Position numbers and translations under genes: made by a program. 64,000 bases of DNA, taken from contig BQKZ01002401.1 of the NCBI GenBank assembly GCA_036244855.1, positions 1 to 64,000 of the forward strand, given 5' to 3'. Origin of the DNA: Temnopleurus reevesii (taxonomy: Eukaryota > Echinodermata > Echinoidea > Temnopleuroida > Temnopleuridae). The first letter of the stretch is position 1; every line of letters starts with the position of its first letter. Below, piece after piece: positions 51,501 through 54,792 of the stretch. The notes beneath the pieces are model-generated. The model saw only the letters and a list, made by a program, of their open reading frames with translations, was not told the origin of the DNA and made no database searches.

Positions 51501-54500
51501 CCAAGGCTATCAAGTATCTCTTCGACTTCTTAGATCGACAGGCAGATAGACATAAACTGAAACCAGACACCTCAGAGGTCTGGAAGAACAGCTGGTAAGT
51601 AGAGAAACCTTATACTTTCCCTCTATCATTGCACCATCCGATCGTTTAAGCAAAATAAAATATGCAATATTCCTTGGTAATTCCATAAGTAATGTTCAAA
51701 GAACCCACACGTTTCCCCTTTTAGTGTACCATCTTACATCTTTTTAACATATTTTGATAACTGATATGAAAGTTCTCCATGATAAGCAGATGATTACAAG
51801 TAGTGTTTCTCCATTTAATTTTAGACTTAGAAAATAAGGATAATAGTTGTGAGTACATTCATGTATTTTAGAACGATCAATATTTGGTTATCATGCTCTT
51901 GAGTTCTTACCTATAATTTTTTGTTCTAAATAAGTGAGTTGTTTTATATTGTTATCACATAAAGTTTTCATTTGAAATTGAATGACAATGTGCATATATG
52001 AATTGCGATCATAATGGTGACTGTCGCTGATCATCATAAGTAAAAGTGACAGCGATGGGGATAGGCATGTAAGAATAAGGTTTTAAAATCCAAACTGTAC
52101 TATTTGCAGCCCAAGATGTATTTTACTTGCTGATTCCTACTGACAATGATTCTTAATTTATTACTCTGCCTCAACTTATCTTCCTTTGAGGTTCTGGCCA
52201 ACTGTGCTGACGCATCCATCATACACGTTGGACATAAACCAAACTAGAACAGTAGATGCCTATGTCAGTGGAGTCTCTTTGTAAATTAAATTGAAATTAA
52301 TTTATTCAATTAATTTTCTTTTCCTTCCCTGCCTATCTTTTGCAGTCTTCCTTTGAGGTTCTGGGTAACTGTTCTGACGCATCCCTCATATGTGTTTGAC
52401 ATGAACCAAACCAGAACGGTAGATGCCTGTGTTAGTGTTCTCACCCAGATGCTTGACAATGCGTGCAAGGGAATCGTGCCCAAGTACAACTTTGTAAGTA
52501 TCATTCCAACCATTAACAATGTAATGTTCAACATTTTACTTGAAATTTATCAATGTGCGAGCAAAGTAATACTCAAGTTTGTAAAAAAATTTATAAGGAT
52601 GGACTTGCAATTTTACATTTAATTAATAATTATTTTTATTACGGGAAAATGTATTGACCTTGGAGAGTGCAGTTTTGTTTATTTAGCTATTATTGATTCA
52701 ACATTTCAATTAGCAATAATTCCTTACTTTTGGAAAAACGGTAATTCAATATATTAAGGGATTGATATTTTCATTTCTATCCACATGCATATCCCGGAAG
52801 TTTGGCATGTCTGCGATATTAGATGCTAGATTAACAGTCATCCAATCCTGTATTACACCATTGAGCTACCAGGCTACATCGATATGATTCTAATGTTGGG
52901 CAATGATCTCTCTAATCATTCATTTCCCAATGACTCTATTTTCTTGTTTCTCATATCTGTAGGAGACGTCTCCTAGTCGTGTGTTGTATGCCAGTGAGCT
53001 GCCAGGGTACATCGATATGATTCCTACGTTCTACAACAAGATCAAAGATCAACCAAAAGTGCGGCAGGAAGCAGTGGATGAGGAGTTTGCTGATGTTTGT
53101 GAGGTAAGAAAGCTTCTTTTCCTTGATATATCATCAGTCTTTATACCAATCATATTTTTTCGTCCCTGTAGTTTCAGAACATCACCATATATTCATACAT
53201 TGCACCTGTCTCCTTGGTTAACAATTTCATTATTCACTAACATTAATTTGTTTGTGACTCTCATTTTCAAGTGAATTTTGTTTGTGACATATGTCTGAGA
53301 CAATGTATGGCTCATTTACTCTGTGTAATATGGAGAATGAGTGAATGATTAAGATTGTTTGGGTTAAACATTTTGATGCAAAATGGGATCTTTATGCTCT
53401 TAATAATTGCTGATCGCCTTCGAGTGTGGTATGTCTTATCCAAATGCATTTACCTTAGTATCTCAGCAGTAAAAGCAGATGCAATGTGAAAATTCCTAAT
53501 AACACTTCGGTTCATGACGCTGTAGTGAATTGGAGAAGAAAATCATTTTGCTGTGATACAATTTTCTGATGTTAATGATGATAACAATGCATTGTTTAAT
53601 TGCTTACATGTCATTGTTAGTGTGTTTTGAAAAAATAGAACATTTTGATATTTTTGTAGGAAGACAATTAGGGTATATGTGAGCTACTGTATTTGACTTT
53701 TTGTGGGAATAATGTTGTAGAATACAGAGCATCCTTGCAATATGCTATTTATATTTTTTTGATGGTTTGCTAAATTCAAATATGCTATTTATATTTTTTG
53801 ATGGTTTGCTAAATTCAAATATACTATTTATATTTTTTTAATGGTTTGCTAACTTCAAATATTTTTCTACATTCAAACTGATGCATATTTTGTGTTGTTT
53901 ATTGCAGACATTCCAAGGGACATTCAGTAAAGTTGGTACGTTGCACCAACTATATGAGTATGCCAGCAGAAGAACTGATACAGTAAGTTGTTTACAATTG
54001 TGAGCTAGAAAAATCAGCTTAATGATATTTCAATAGCACCAAAACCAAACTTTTAAAAATGCTAGAAGTGAATGAAACGAATTAGGCAATTTTTTTGCCT
54101 TTTAAAAGTGATATCTTTGTTTAATTGAAAAAAAAGAAAGTCTATTGTATGTTTCCATATACGGTAATTGCCGACAACAGATTTTTAGACAAATACCGTC
54201 AAGAAGGGATCGATTTAGGTTAGACAGGCTTTATTTTGGGTCCAGTCTATCCACTCTCTTTCTCTCAGTAATAAAATTCCCATCCCATTTATGCTAGGAC
54301 AAAAGGGTACATTACATGGATACAAAGAGCAATTATAGTATAAGTATGATGTACTAGCCAAGTTCTTTTGCACAGTATTCTGAATACTCAAGATGCCTTC
54401 ATCATATTTCTTAATAACAGGTCTATATCATAAATACAGGTGACTCTGTCTAAGTTGAATCTCTCGGGACCATAAGATCTGTTCGACTTAGAACAGGTAA

Positions 54501-54792
54501 ATAACACATGTTTTATGTGACTTATCCCAAAAAATCACATCTACTAGGGAATTATCCGACTTAGACAAGTTCGACTTAGGCAGAGTTGAGGGTACTTGGT
54601 CAAAAATGCTTACAGATTCAAAGAAATTCTCAAGAATCGACTTCATACTTCAATCTGTGTTATGCCTAATTTGTTTGTATTTGATGTTTTTAGCTGATCG
54701 ATGCCTTGGAGGAGGATGAGCAATGCCAGAGAGCCAACATGGGATACAAGTTAGAACAGATTGGTCAGATGTTAGCACAGAGTGAAGACTAG
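8393..54792 (+). CDS. PLXNB: Plexin, probably plexin-B class, 36 coding exons
   Basis: Single-pass membrane receptor for semaphorins; plexins signal through a cytoplasmic RasGAP-like domain acting on Rap/Ras-type GTPases and bind Rho-family GTPases. The joined exons (5,751 nt) give 1,916 residues, within the usual plexin range of about 1,850-2,150. Order: signal peptide to about residue 44, Sema about 50-480, PSI1 about 487-532, PSI2 about 643-676, IPT 690-790, PSI3 792-848, further IPT domains 850-1222, membrane helix 1247-1271, coiled coil 1275-1300, GAP first half 1303-1500, Rho-binding domain about 1510-1635, GAP second half about 1690-1910. All junctions are GT..AG and keep frame. The post-PSI1 segment ([16 protein letters not shown]) and the RKRR site resemble plexin-B; the C terminus (QSED) lacks the VTDL PDZ ligand of vertebrate plexin-B. 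Class is inference; plexin identity is firm. Introns not listed separately hold nothing I recognise. Confidence 0.95.
10122..10307 (+). CDS. PLXNB: Plexin exon 2: Sema domain
   Basis: Residues 375-436, phase 0 in and out; acceptor tttag, donor gtattg. The reading ([11 protein letters not shown]... [13 protein letters not shown]) has the plexin Sema blade signature of the form 'a.GT..G.l.k'. Confidence 0.92.
10482..10720. mobile_element. MITE in plexin intron 2
   Basis: Inverted termini CAGGGTGCGACAA and (reverse complement of the right end) CAGGGTGCTACAA. The flanks share CCATA on both sides, a possible 5-bp target duplication. About 239 bp, non-coding. Confidence 0.7.
11031..11156 (+). CDS. 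PLXNB: Plexin exon 3: last Sema blade
   Basis: Residues 437-478, phase 0 in and out; acceptor ctttttgtag, donor gtaggt. Reads [18 protein letters not shown] and ends LTLLTQQK, matching the segment of plexins where the Sema propeller closes just before PSI1. Confidence 0.9.
11597..11712 (+). CDS. PLXNB: Plexin exon 4: end of Sema and start of PSI1
   Basis: Residues 479-517, entering phase 0 and leaving after two bases of a codon; acceptor tttcag, donor gtacag. Contains [12 protein letters not shown] and the hallmark PSI motif DPYCGWC. Confidence 0.93.
11713..13792 (+). other. Plexin intron 4
   Basis: GT..AG intron splitting PSI1. Positions 11780-12080 look repeat-like (moderately GC-rich, with a GATTCAAATC word reminiscent of a tRNA B-box), but I cannot assign a family. 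Positions 13260-13330 match part of the arm of the foldback element at 16354-17282. The rest is AT-rich with A and T tracts. Confidence 0.6.
13793..13925 (+). CDS. PLXNB: Plexin exon 5: remainder of PSI1
   Basis: Residues 517-561, completing the split Arg codon and ending in phase 0; acceptor tctcag, donor gttagt. Reads [20 protein letters not shown] and then EEC, the normal cysteine pattern of the C-terminal half of plexin PSI1. Confidence 0.92.
16354..17282. mobile_element. Foldback element with long inverted arms
   Basis: The left end ACTCCACGCC (16354) and the right end GGCTTGGAGT (to 17282) are inverted. Similarity runs inward for roughly 190 bases per arm through GTTTGAGCGAAA and TTGGCAACTTTGGGTCACGTGA, matched on the right by TCACGTGATCTAAAGTTGCC and TTTCGCTCAAAC. 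The AT-rich centre has no ORF of note. Non-autonomous DNA transposon of unknown superfamily. Confidence 0.8.
17721..17864 (+). other. Possible alternative terminal exon in intron 5
   Basis: An AG acceptor (gatgttacag, to 17720) opens a 47-codon frame in the phase left by exon 5, starting [20 protein letters not shown] and ending GKSINL then TAA, with four Cys. Base composition is less AT-rich than the flanks. Used after exon 5 it would give a secreted Sema-PSI1 form. AATAAA follows at 18583. No homology recognised; the acceptor's pyrimidine tract is weak. Confidence 0.2.
19132..19314. mobile_element. TA-flanked MITE, CAGTCAAACCTGTC family, copy 1
   Basis: Perfect inverted termini TACAGTCAAACCTGTCTA and TAGACAGGTTTGACTGTA, with TA at both ends as in Tc1/mariner or pogo-type insertions. 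The interior repeats the TATAGACAGGTGG word. Non-coding. Confidence 0.85.
20027..20186 (+). CDS. PLXNB: Plexin exon 6: inter-PSI segment
   Basis: Residues 562-615, entering phase 0 and leaving after one base; acceptor ttgccag, donor gtaagt. Reads [17 protein letters not shown] followed by QITCQTPPP. This PPL..G..Y.C.F pattern is closer to plexin-B than to plexin-A. Confidence 0.92.
20187..22681 (+). other. Plexin introns 6 and 7 (exon 7 within)
   Basis: AT-rich intronic DNA either side of exon 7 (21024-21120). A short inverted repeat with GAGGCC arms sits at 20349-20382 and a poly-T tract at about 21931-21949. Nothing else recognised. Confidence 0.6.
21024..21120 (+). CDS. PLXNB: Plexin exon 7: inter-PSI segment into PSI2
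   Basis: Residues 615-647; acceptor attgcag, donor gtaagt, leaving after two bases. Reads [20 protein letters not shown] then FYDCS, the strand that leads into PSI2 in all plexins. Confidence 0.92.
22682..22796 (+). CDS. PLXNB: Plexin exon 8: PSI2
   Basis: Residues 647-685, completing a split Ser codon and leaving in phase 0; acceptor attatag, donor gtgagt. Cysteine pattern [20 protein letters not shown] then HDRTTC is a complete PSI2 core. Confidence 0.94.
23905..24078 (+). mobile_element. 3' end of a non-LTR retrotransposon
   Basis: One frame ends [11 protein letters not shown] then stop (from about 23916), the usual C terminus of CR1/L2-type reverse transcriptases. It is followed by a short 3' UTR with CGCCTTGAGCAC and a (TTA)n tail at 24055-24078. 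5'-truncated and dead. Confidence 0.6.
25135..25309. mobile_element. TA-flanked MITE, CAGTCAAACCTGTC family, copy 2
   Basis: Closely similar to 19132-19314, sharing AAGGGAAACAGAAAAAGTGG and the GGAGGGAATC block. The right terminus GGTTTGACTGTA is intact; the left end has lost the CAGTCAAA bases. Confidence 0.85.
28224..28343 (+). CDS. PLXNB: Plexin exon 9: start of IPT1
   Basis: Residues 686-725, phase 0 in and out; acceptor aaatcag, donor gtgagt. Reads [17 protein letters not shown] then FQLEARNLP, the first strands of the plexin IPT domain between PSI2 and PSI3. Confidence 0.92.
29086..29184 (+). CDS. PLXNB: Plexin exon 10: middle of IPT1
   Basis: Residues 726-758, phase 0 in and out; acceptor tcttgaag, donor gtaaga. 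Reads [12 protein letters not shown] and NQVTCGDKV, with the paired cysteines typical of this IPT domain. Confidence 0.9.
29185..31033 (+). other. Plexin intron 10
   Basis: AT-rich intron of about 1.85 kb. The 29370-29490 patch is relatively GC-rich but has no coding signal I can name. Nothing else seen. Confidence 0.55.
31034..31124 (+). CDS. PLXNB: Plexin exon 11: end of IPT1
   Basis: Residues 759-789, entering phase 0, leaving after one base; acceptor ttttacag, donor gtaaga. Reads [20 protein letters not shown], the plexin 'v.v.WNG...D' strand just before PSI3. Confidence 0.92.
31627..31866. repeat. Near-duplicate flanks of the single N at 31804
   Basis: Sequence from 31627 (GAAATATATTTGATTCCATG) recurs at 31805, directly after the N, as far as the ACAATTGTTGATTAAAG block; the second copy lacks about 36 bases. 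This is what an unmerged contig overlap looks like. Confidence 0.8.
32489..32783. mobile_element. piggyBac-like MITE in intron 11
   Basis: Left end CCCTTTGGGTGTGG (preceded by TTTA) and right end CGCATCCAAAGGG (followed by TTAA) are imperfect inverted repeats. A TTAA target and CCC..GGG termini are piggyBac traits; the left target is mutated if so. Non-coding, 295 bp. Confidence 0.5.
33071..33267 (+). CDS. PLXNB: Plexin exon 12: PSI3
   Basis: Residues 789-854, leaving in phase 0; acceptor ttacacag, donor gtaagt. Reads [17 protein letters not shown], then [10 protein letters not shown] and a final Cys before ADPRITD, which opens the next IPT domain. Confidence 0.93.
33872..34026 (+). CDS. PLXNB: Plexin exon 13: start of IPT2
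   Basis: Residues 855-906, leaving after two bases; acceptor caccttag, donor gtgagt. Reads [20 protein letters not shown], the classic IPT 'P..GP..GGt.vti.G' opening. Confidence 0.93.
34262..34361. repeat. Inverted repeat in intron 13 with a CTGATGA..CCGAA core
   Basis: CGAGAGGCTATTATCC (34291-34306) pairs with GGATGATAGCCTCTCG, and weaker similarity extends outward to about 37 bases per arm. The reverse-strand loop reads CTGATGAGGGTGCAGTCCGAA, which resembles hammerhead core words, but the flanks pair with each other rather than as separate stems, so a ribozyme is not supported. Probably a retroelement-derived palindrome. Confidence 0.5.
34483..34594 (+). CDS. PLXNB: Plexin exon 14: end of IPT2
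   Basis: Residues 906-943, leaving in phase 0; acceptor gttatag. The donor gtttgt is weaker than the others, but the frame joins cleanly to exon 15. Reads [20 protein letters not shown] and ends PMFHYK. Higher GC than its surroundings. Confidence 0.88.
35170..35306 (+). CDS. PLXNB: Plexin exon 15: start of IPT3
   Basis: Residues 944-989, leaving after two bases; acceptor ctcctcag, donor gtaaat. Reads [20 protein letters not shown] and then TVTGTDL, a second clear IPT opening. Confidence 0.93.
36301..36468 (+). CDS. PLXNB: Plexin exon 16: end of IPT3, start of IPT4
   Basis: Residues 989-1045, split codons at both ends; acceptor atttctag, donor gtgagt. Reads [20 protein letters not shown], then [17 protein letters not shown], the linker into the next IPT domain. 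Confidence 0.92.
37416..37612. repeat. Tandem duplication, 108-bp period
   Basis: A 74-base block beginning TTACTTAGATCTTCAAAATA (37416-37489) recurs without mismatch 108 bases later (37524-37597), and similarity continues with small differences. A third fragment, TGTTTAATTGGCATT, lies near 37671. The identity points to a recent event or an assembly overlap. Confidence 0.85.
38971..39011 (+). ncRNA. Degenerate hammerhead-type motif, Penelope-like retroelement remnant
   Basis: CAC (38971-38973), CTGAGGA (38974-38980), a GAGT/ACTC hairpin (38982-38985 with 38997-39000), then GGAACGTCGTG. This follows the minimal hammerhead of Penelope-like elements: CUGANGA, stem II, GAAACGUC, with a short stem I (CAC/GUG). 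It differs by one core base (A13 is G) and an extra C before stem II, so it is probably inactive. Confidence 0.45.
39375..39480 (+). CDS. PLXNB: Plexin exon 17: IPT4
   Basis: Residues 1045-1080, leaving in phase 0; acceptor tccaacag after a long T tract, donor gtaaat. Reads [14 protein letters not shown], the usual 'GG..l.v.G.n' strand of this IPT domain. Confidence 0.92.
39941..40201 (+). CDS. PLXNB: Plexin exon 18: IPT4 with RKRR convertase-type site
   Basis: Residues 1081-1167, phase 0 in and out; acceptor cctttcag, donor gtgagg. Reads [20 protein letters not shown], then [11 protein letters not shown]. The R-K-R-R run (residues 1109-1112, bases 40025-40036) matches the furin-type consensus R-X-K/R-R. 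Vertebrate plexin-B1 and B2 are cleaved by proprotein convertases in the ectodomain near the membrane, so this supports a B-class assignment. Ends [12 protein letters not shown] and DIIIN. Confidence 0.93.
40484..40660. mobile_element. MITE in intron 18, ACAGYCAATCTTG ends
   Basis: Termini ACAGCCAATCTTGCC and, inverted, ACAGTCAATCTTGGC; a TA remains at the right flank. Similar in style to the CAGTCAAACC family. Non-coding. Confidence 0.65.
40883..41053 (+). CDS. PLXNB: Plexin exon 19: last IPT domain
   Basis: Residues 1168-1224, phase 0 in and out; acceptor accaccacag, donor gtgagt. Reads [20 protein letters not shown], the 'G.nLn.a' opening of the membrane-proximal plexin IPT domain. Confidence 0.92.
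41493..41727 (+). CDS. PLXNB: Plexin exon 20: membrane helix and coiled coil
   Basis: Residues 1225-1303, leaving after one base; acceptor ccccaaaag, donor gtaagg. A strongly hydrophobic run (residues 1247-1271, [19 protein letters not shown] and on) is the membrane helix, followed by a basic stop-transfer ([10 protein letters not shown]) and a heptad-like stretch ([16 protein letters not shown]), the plexin juxtamembrane coiled coil. Confidence 0.95.
42216..42361 (+). CDS. PLXNB: Plexin exon 21: start of GAP domain
   Basis: Residues 1303-1351, leaving in phase 0; acceptor atttttcag, donor gtcagt. Reads [16 protein letters not shown], then [17 protein letters not shown], corresponding to the plexin segment 'F..l..d...l...l...GiPfl.y..Y..r.lF'. 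Confidence 0.93.
43179..43300 (+). CDS. PLXNB: Plexin exon 22: GAP domain
   Basis: Residues 1352-1392, leaving after two bases; acceptor ttttaacag, donor gtatta. Reads [20 protein letters not shown] and MRD, the conserved helices before the MRDR motif. Confidence 0.93.
43874..43939 (+). CDS. PLXNB: Plexin exon 23: GAP domain
   Basis: Residues 1392-1414, 66 nt; acceptor tttccag, donor gtaagt. Completes [20 protein letters not shown], highly conserved in plexins. Confidence 0.93.
44305..44379 (+). CDS. PLXNB: Plexin exon 24: GAP domain, first assembled copy
   Basis: Residues 1414-1439; acceptor tttatacag, donor gtaatg. Encodes [20 protein letters not shown], then QLFR. A second, almost identical copy encoding the same protein lies at 45494-45568. 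Confidence 0.9.
45349..45415 (+). CDS. PLXNB: Plexin exon 25: GAP arginine-finger region, first copy
   Basis: Residues 1439-1461; acceptor gtgccacag, donor gtatgt, leaving in phase 0. Joined to exon 24 it reads [17 protein letters not shown]. Most plexins have two adjacent arginines here (RRTES or RRSES type); this protein has Arg1438-Ser1439. An identical coding copy lies at 46630-46696. Confidence 0.9.
45494..45568 (+). CDS. PLXNB: Duplicate of plexin exon 24
   Basis: Same splice signals, length and protein as 44305-44379, with a few silent changes. It follows the single N at 45440. Splicing exon 25 (phase 0) into this copy shifts frame, and the next copy would then give a stop (TGT TGA), so all four exons cannot be used in series. 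Either unmerged allelic contigs or alternative exons; the former is more likely. Confidence 0.75.
46030..46259 (+). mobile_element. MITE, AGGCRGGTTTACT family, copy 2
   Basis: Termini AGGCGGGTTTACT and AGTAAACGCGCCT are inverted repeats. The homologous site in the other copy of this intron (about 44997, CTAATTATTGAG) is empty. Related in reverse complement to 5346-5587. Confidence 0.85.
46630..46696 (+). CDS. PLXNB: Duplicate of plexin exon 25
   Basis: Coding sequence identical to 45349-45415, acceptor tttcacag, donor gtatgt. Unlike the first copy, which is cut by the N about 24 bases past its donor, this one runs on into a normal intron leading to exon 26, so it is probably the copy contiguous with the rest of the gene. 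Confidence 0.8.
47060..47137 (+). repeat. Retroelement-type tail with (TTA)n
   Basis: GTGATTGCGCTATATAAATT followed by TTATTATTATTATT. This phrase is a common 3' tail of non-LTR elements in invertebrate genomes; only the tail is seen. Confidence 0.45.
47236..47382 (+). CDS. PLXNB: Plexin exon 26: end of GAP first half
   Basis: Residues 1462-1510, phase 0 in and out; acceptor acattacag, donor gtacgt. Reads [20 protein letters not shown], then [13 protein letters not shown], the strongly conserved plexin 'pLy.Ly.aIk.q.ekGPiD..t..a.YsL' segment. Confidence 0.95.
47500..48030 (-). mobile_element. Non-LTR retrotransposon fragment, CR1/L2-like
   Basis: On the minus strand, 48022-47759 reads in one frame [12 protein letters not shown], then [18 protein letters not shown], the conserved end of CR1/L2-type reverse transcriptase ('LQriQNaAARl...LHWLPv..Ri.fKill'). 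Adjacent 47500-47750 looks like associated tail sequence (CTTATATAGTGCATCATACC). Truncated; inserted antisense in plexin intron 26. Confidence 0.75.
48190..48346 (+). CDS. PLXNB: Plexin exon 27: Rho-binding domain
   Basis: Residues 1511-1563, leaving after one base; acceptor gcatacag, donor gtgagc. Reads [20 protein letters not shown], the ubiquitin-like Rho-GTPase binding domain core ('v.vLd.DTI.QvKeKilD'). Confidence 0.95.
48804..48913 (+). CDS. PLXNB: Plexin exon 28: Rho-binding domain
   Basis: Residues 1563-1599, leaving in phase 0; acceptor actttcag, donor gtaaga. Reads [11 protein letters not shown], then [11 protein letters not shown], equivalent to the plexin 'l.D.d.t....WkrvNTL.HY' motif. 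Confidence 0.94.
49241..49343 (+). CDS. PLXNB: Plexin exon 29: end of Rho-binding domain and linker
   Basis: Residues 1600-1634, leaving after one base; acceptor gatttcag, donor gtaagt. Reads [13 protein letters not shown], then an acidic low-complexity linker ([11 protein letters not shown]). Confidence 0.92.
49562..49790 (+). mobile_element. Non-LTR retrotransposon 3' end
   Basis: A broken frame reads GPTLWNAIP, stop, [13 protein letters not shown], recalling the LINE C terminus 'LWNsLP.sir...sl.tFK..LK'. It is followed by a 3' region with GTGCTTTGAGCACTCTTGGG and ATTATTGTTGTTA. In-frame stops show it is dead. Lies in plexin intron 29. Confidence 0.6.
49953..50047 (+). CDS. PLXNB: Plexin exon 30: linker between the GAP halves
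   Basis: Residues 1634-1665, leaving in phase 0; acceptor gatttcag, donor gtaaga. Ends EEGFQFYHI, at the position of the plexin 'WHLV' strand. Confidence 0.9.
50636..50764 (+). CDS. PLXNB: Plexin exon 31: basic loop into GAP second half
   Basis: Residues 1666-1708, phase 0 in and out; acceptor aatttcag, donor gtgagt. A basic Ser-rich loop ([16 protein letters not shown]) precedes [13 protein letters not shown], the conserved plexin 'EIYLTRLL.tKgtl' helix. Confidence 0.94.
51431..51594 (+). CDS. PLXNB: Plexin exon 32: GAP second half
   Basis: Residues 1709-1763, leaving after two bases; acceptor ttccaccag, donor gtaagt. Reads [20 protein letters not shown], then EVWKNS, near-invariant in plexins. 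Confidence 0.95.
52179..52284 (+). pseudogene. Decayed copy of plexin exon 33
   Basis: Reads [20 protein letters not shown] and on to VSGVSL then TAA at 52282. Over 34 codons, 25 residues match exon 33. The acceptor AG is lost (the copy has acttat where the live exon has ttgcag), and the copy ends in a stop without a donor. Either an old tandem exon duplication or a dead mutually exclusive exon. Confidence 0.8.
52346..52493 (+). CDS. PLXNB: Plexin exon 33: GAP second half, catalytic Arg
   Basis: Residues 1763-1812, leaving in phase 0; acceptor cttttgcag, donor gtaagt. Reads [20 protein letters not shown]; the Arg of PLRFW (residue 1767) matches the second conserved GAP arginine of plexins. 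A decayed copy of this exon lies in the preceding intron at 52179-52284. Confidence 0.95.
52863..52904 (+). pseudogene. Decayed partial copy of plexin exon 34
   Basis: ELPGYIDMI is encoded with 25 of 27 bases identical to exon 34 (52996-53022), then diverges (LMLGN against PTFYN). Weaker similarity extends upstream to about 52840. No acceptor or donor is seen in place. Confidence 0.7.
52963..53103 (+). CDS. PLXNB: Plexin exon 34: GAP second half
   Basis: Residues 1813-1859, phase 0 in and out; acceptor atctgtag, donor gtaaga. Reads [20 protein letters not shown], matching the plexin 'SPSnKLLYAkeip.Y' segment. A decayed partial copy lies just upstream at 52863-52904. Confidence 0.95.
53740..53870. 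repeat. Three-copy tandem repeat, about 40-bp unit
   Basis: The unit begins TATGCTATTTATATTTTTT and runs through GATGGTTTGCTAAATTCAAA; three copies in tandem, the last more diverged. Lies in intron 34. Confidence 0.9.
53908..53982 (+). CDS. PLXNB: Plexin exon 35: GAP second half
   Basis: Residues 1860-1884, phase 0 in and out; acceptor ttattgcag, donor gtaagt. Reads [14 protein letters not shown], the plexin 'aLhqlY.y..ky.deI' helix. Confidence 0.94.
54436..54594. mobile_element. MITE in intron 35, CTCTGTCTAAGTTGAA ends
   Basis: CTCTGTCTAAGTTGAA at the left is mirrored by TTCGACTTAGGCAGAG at the right; internal GTTCGACTTAGA words repeat the theme. Non-coding, pogo/Tigger-like in style only. 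Confidence 0.65.
54694..54792 (+). CDS. PLXNB: Plexin exon 36: C terminus and stop
   Basis: Residues 1885-1916 and TAG at 54790; acceptor gtttttag. Reads [20 protein letters not shown] and ends MLAQSED. Aligns with the plexin terminal helix but stops without the VTDL-type PDZ ligand known in vertebrate plexin-B proteins. Confidence 0.95.
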   Translation: MIDALEEDEQCQRANMGYKLEQIGQMLAQSED

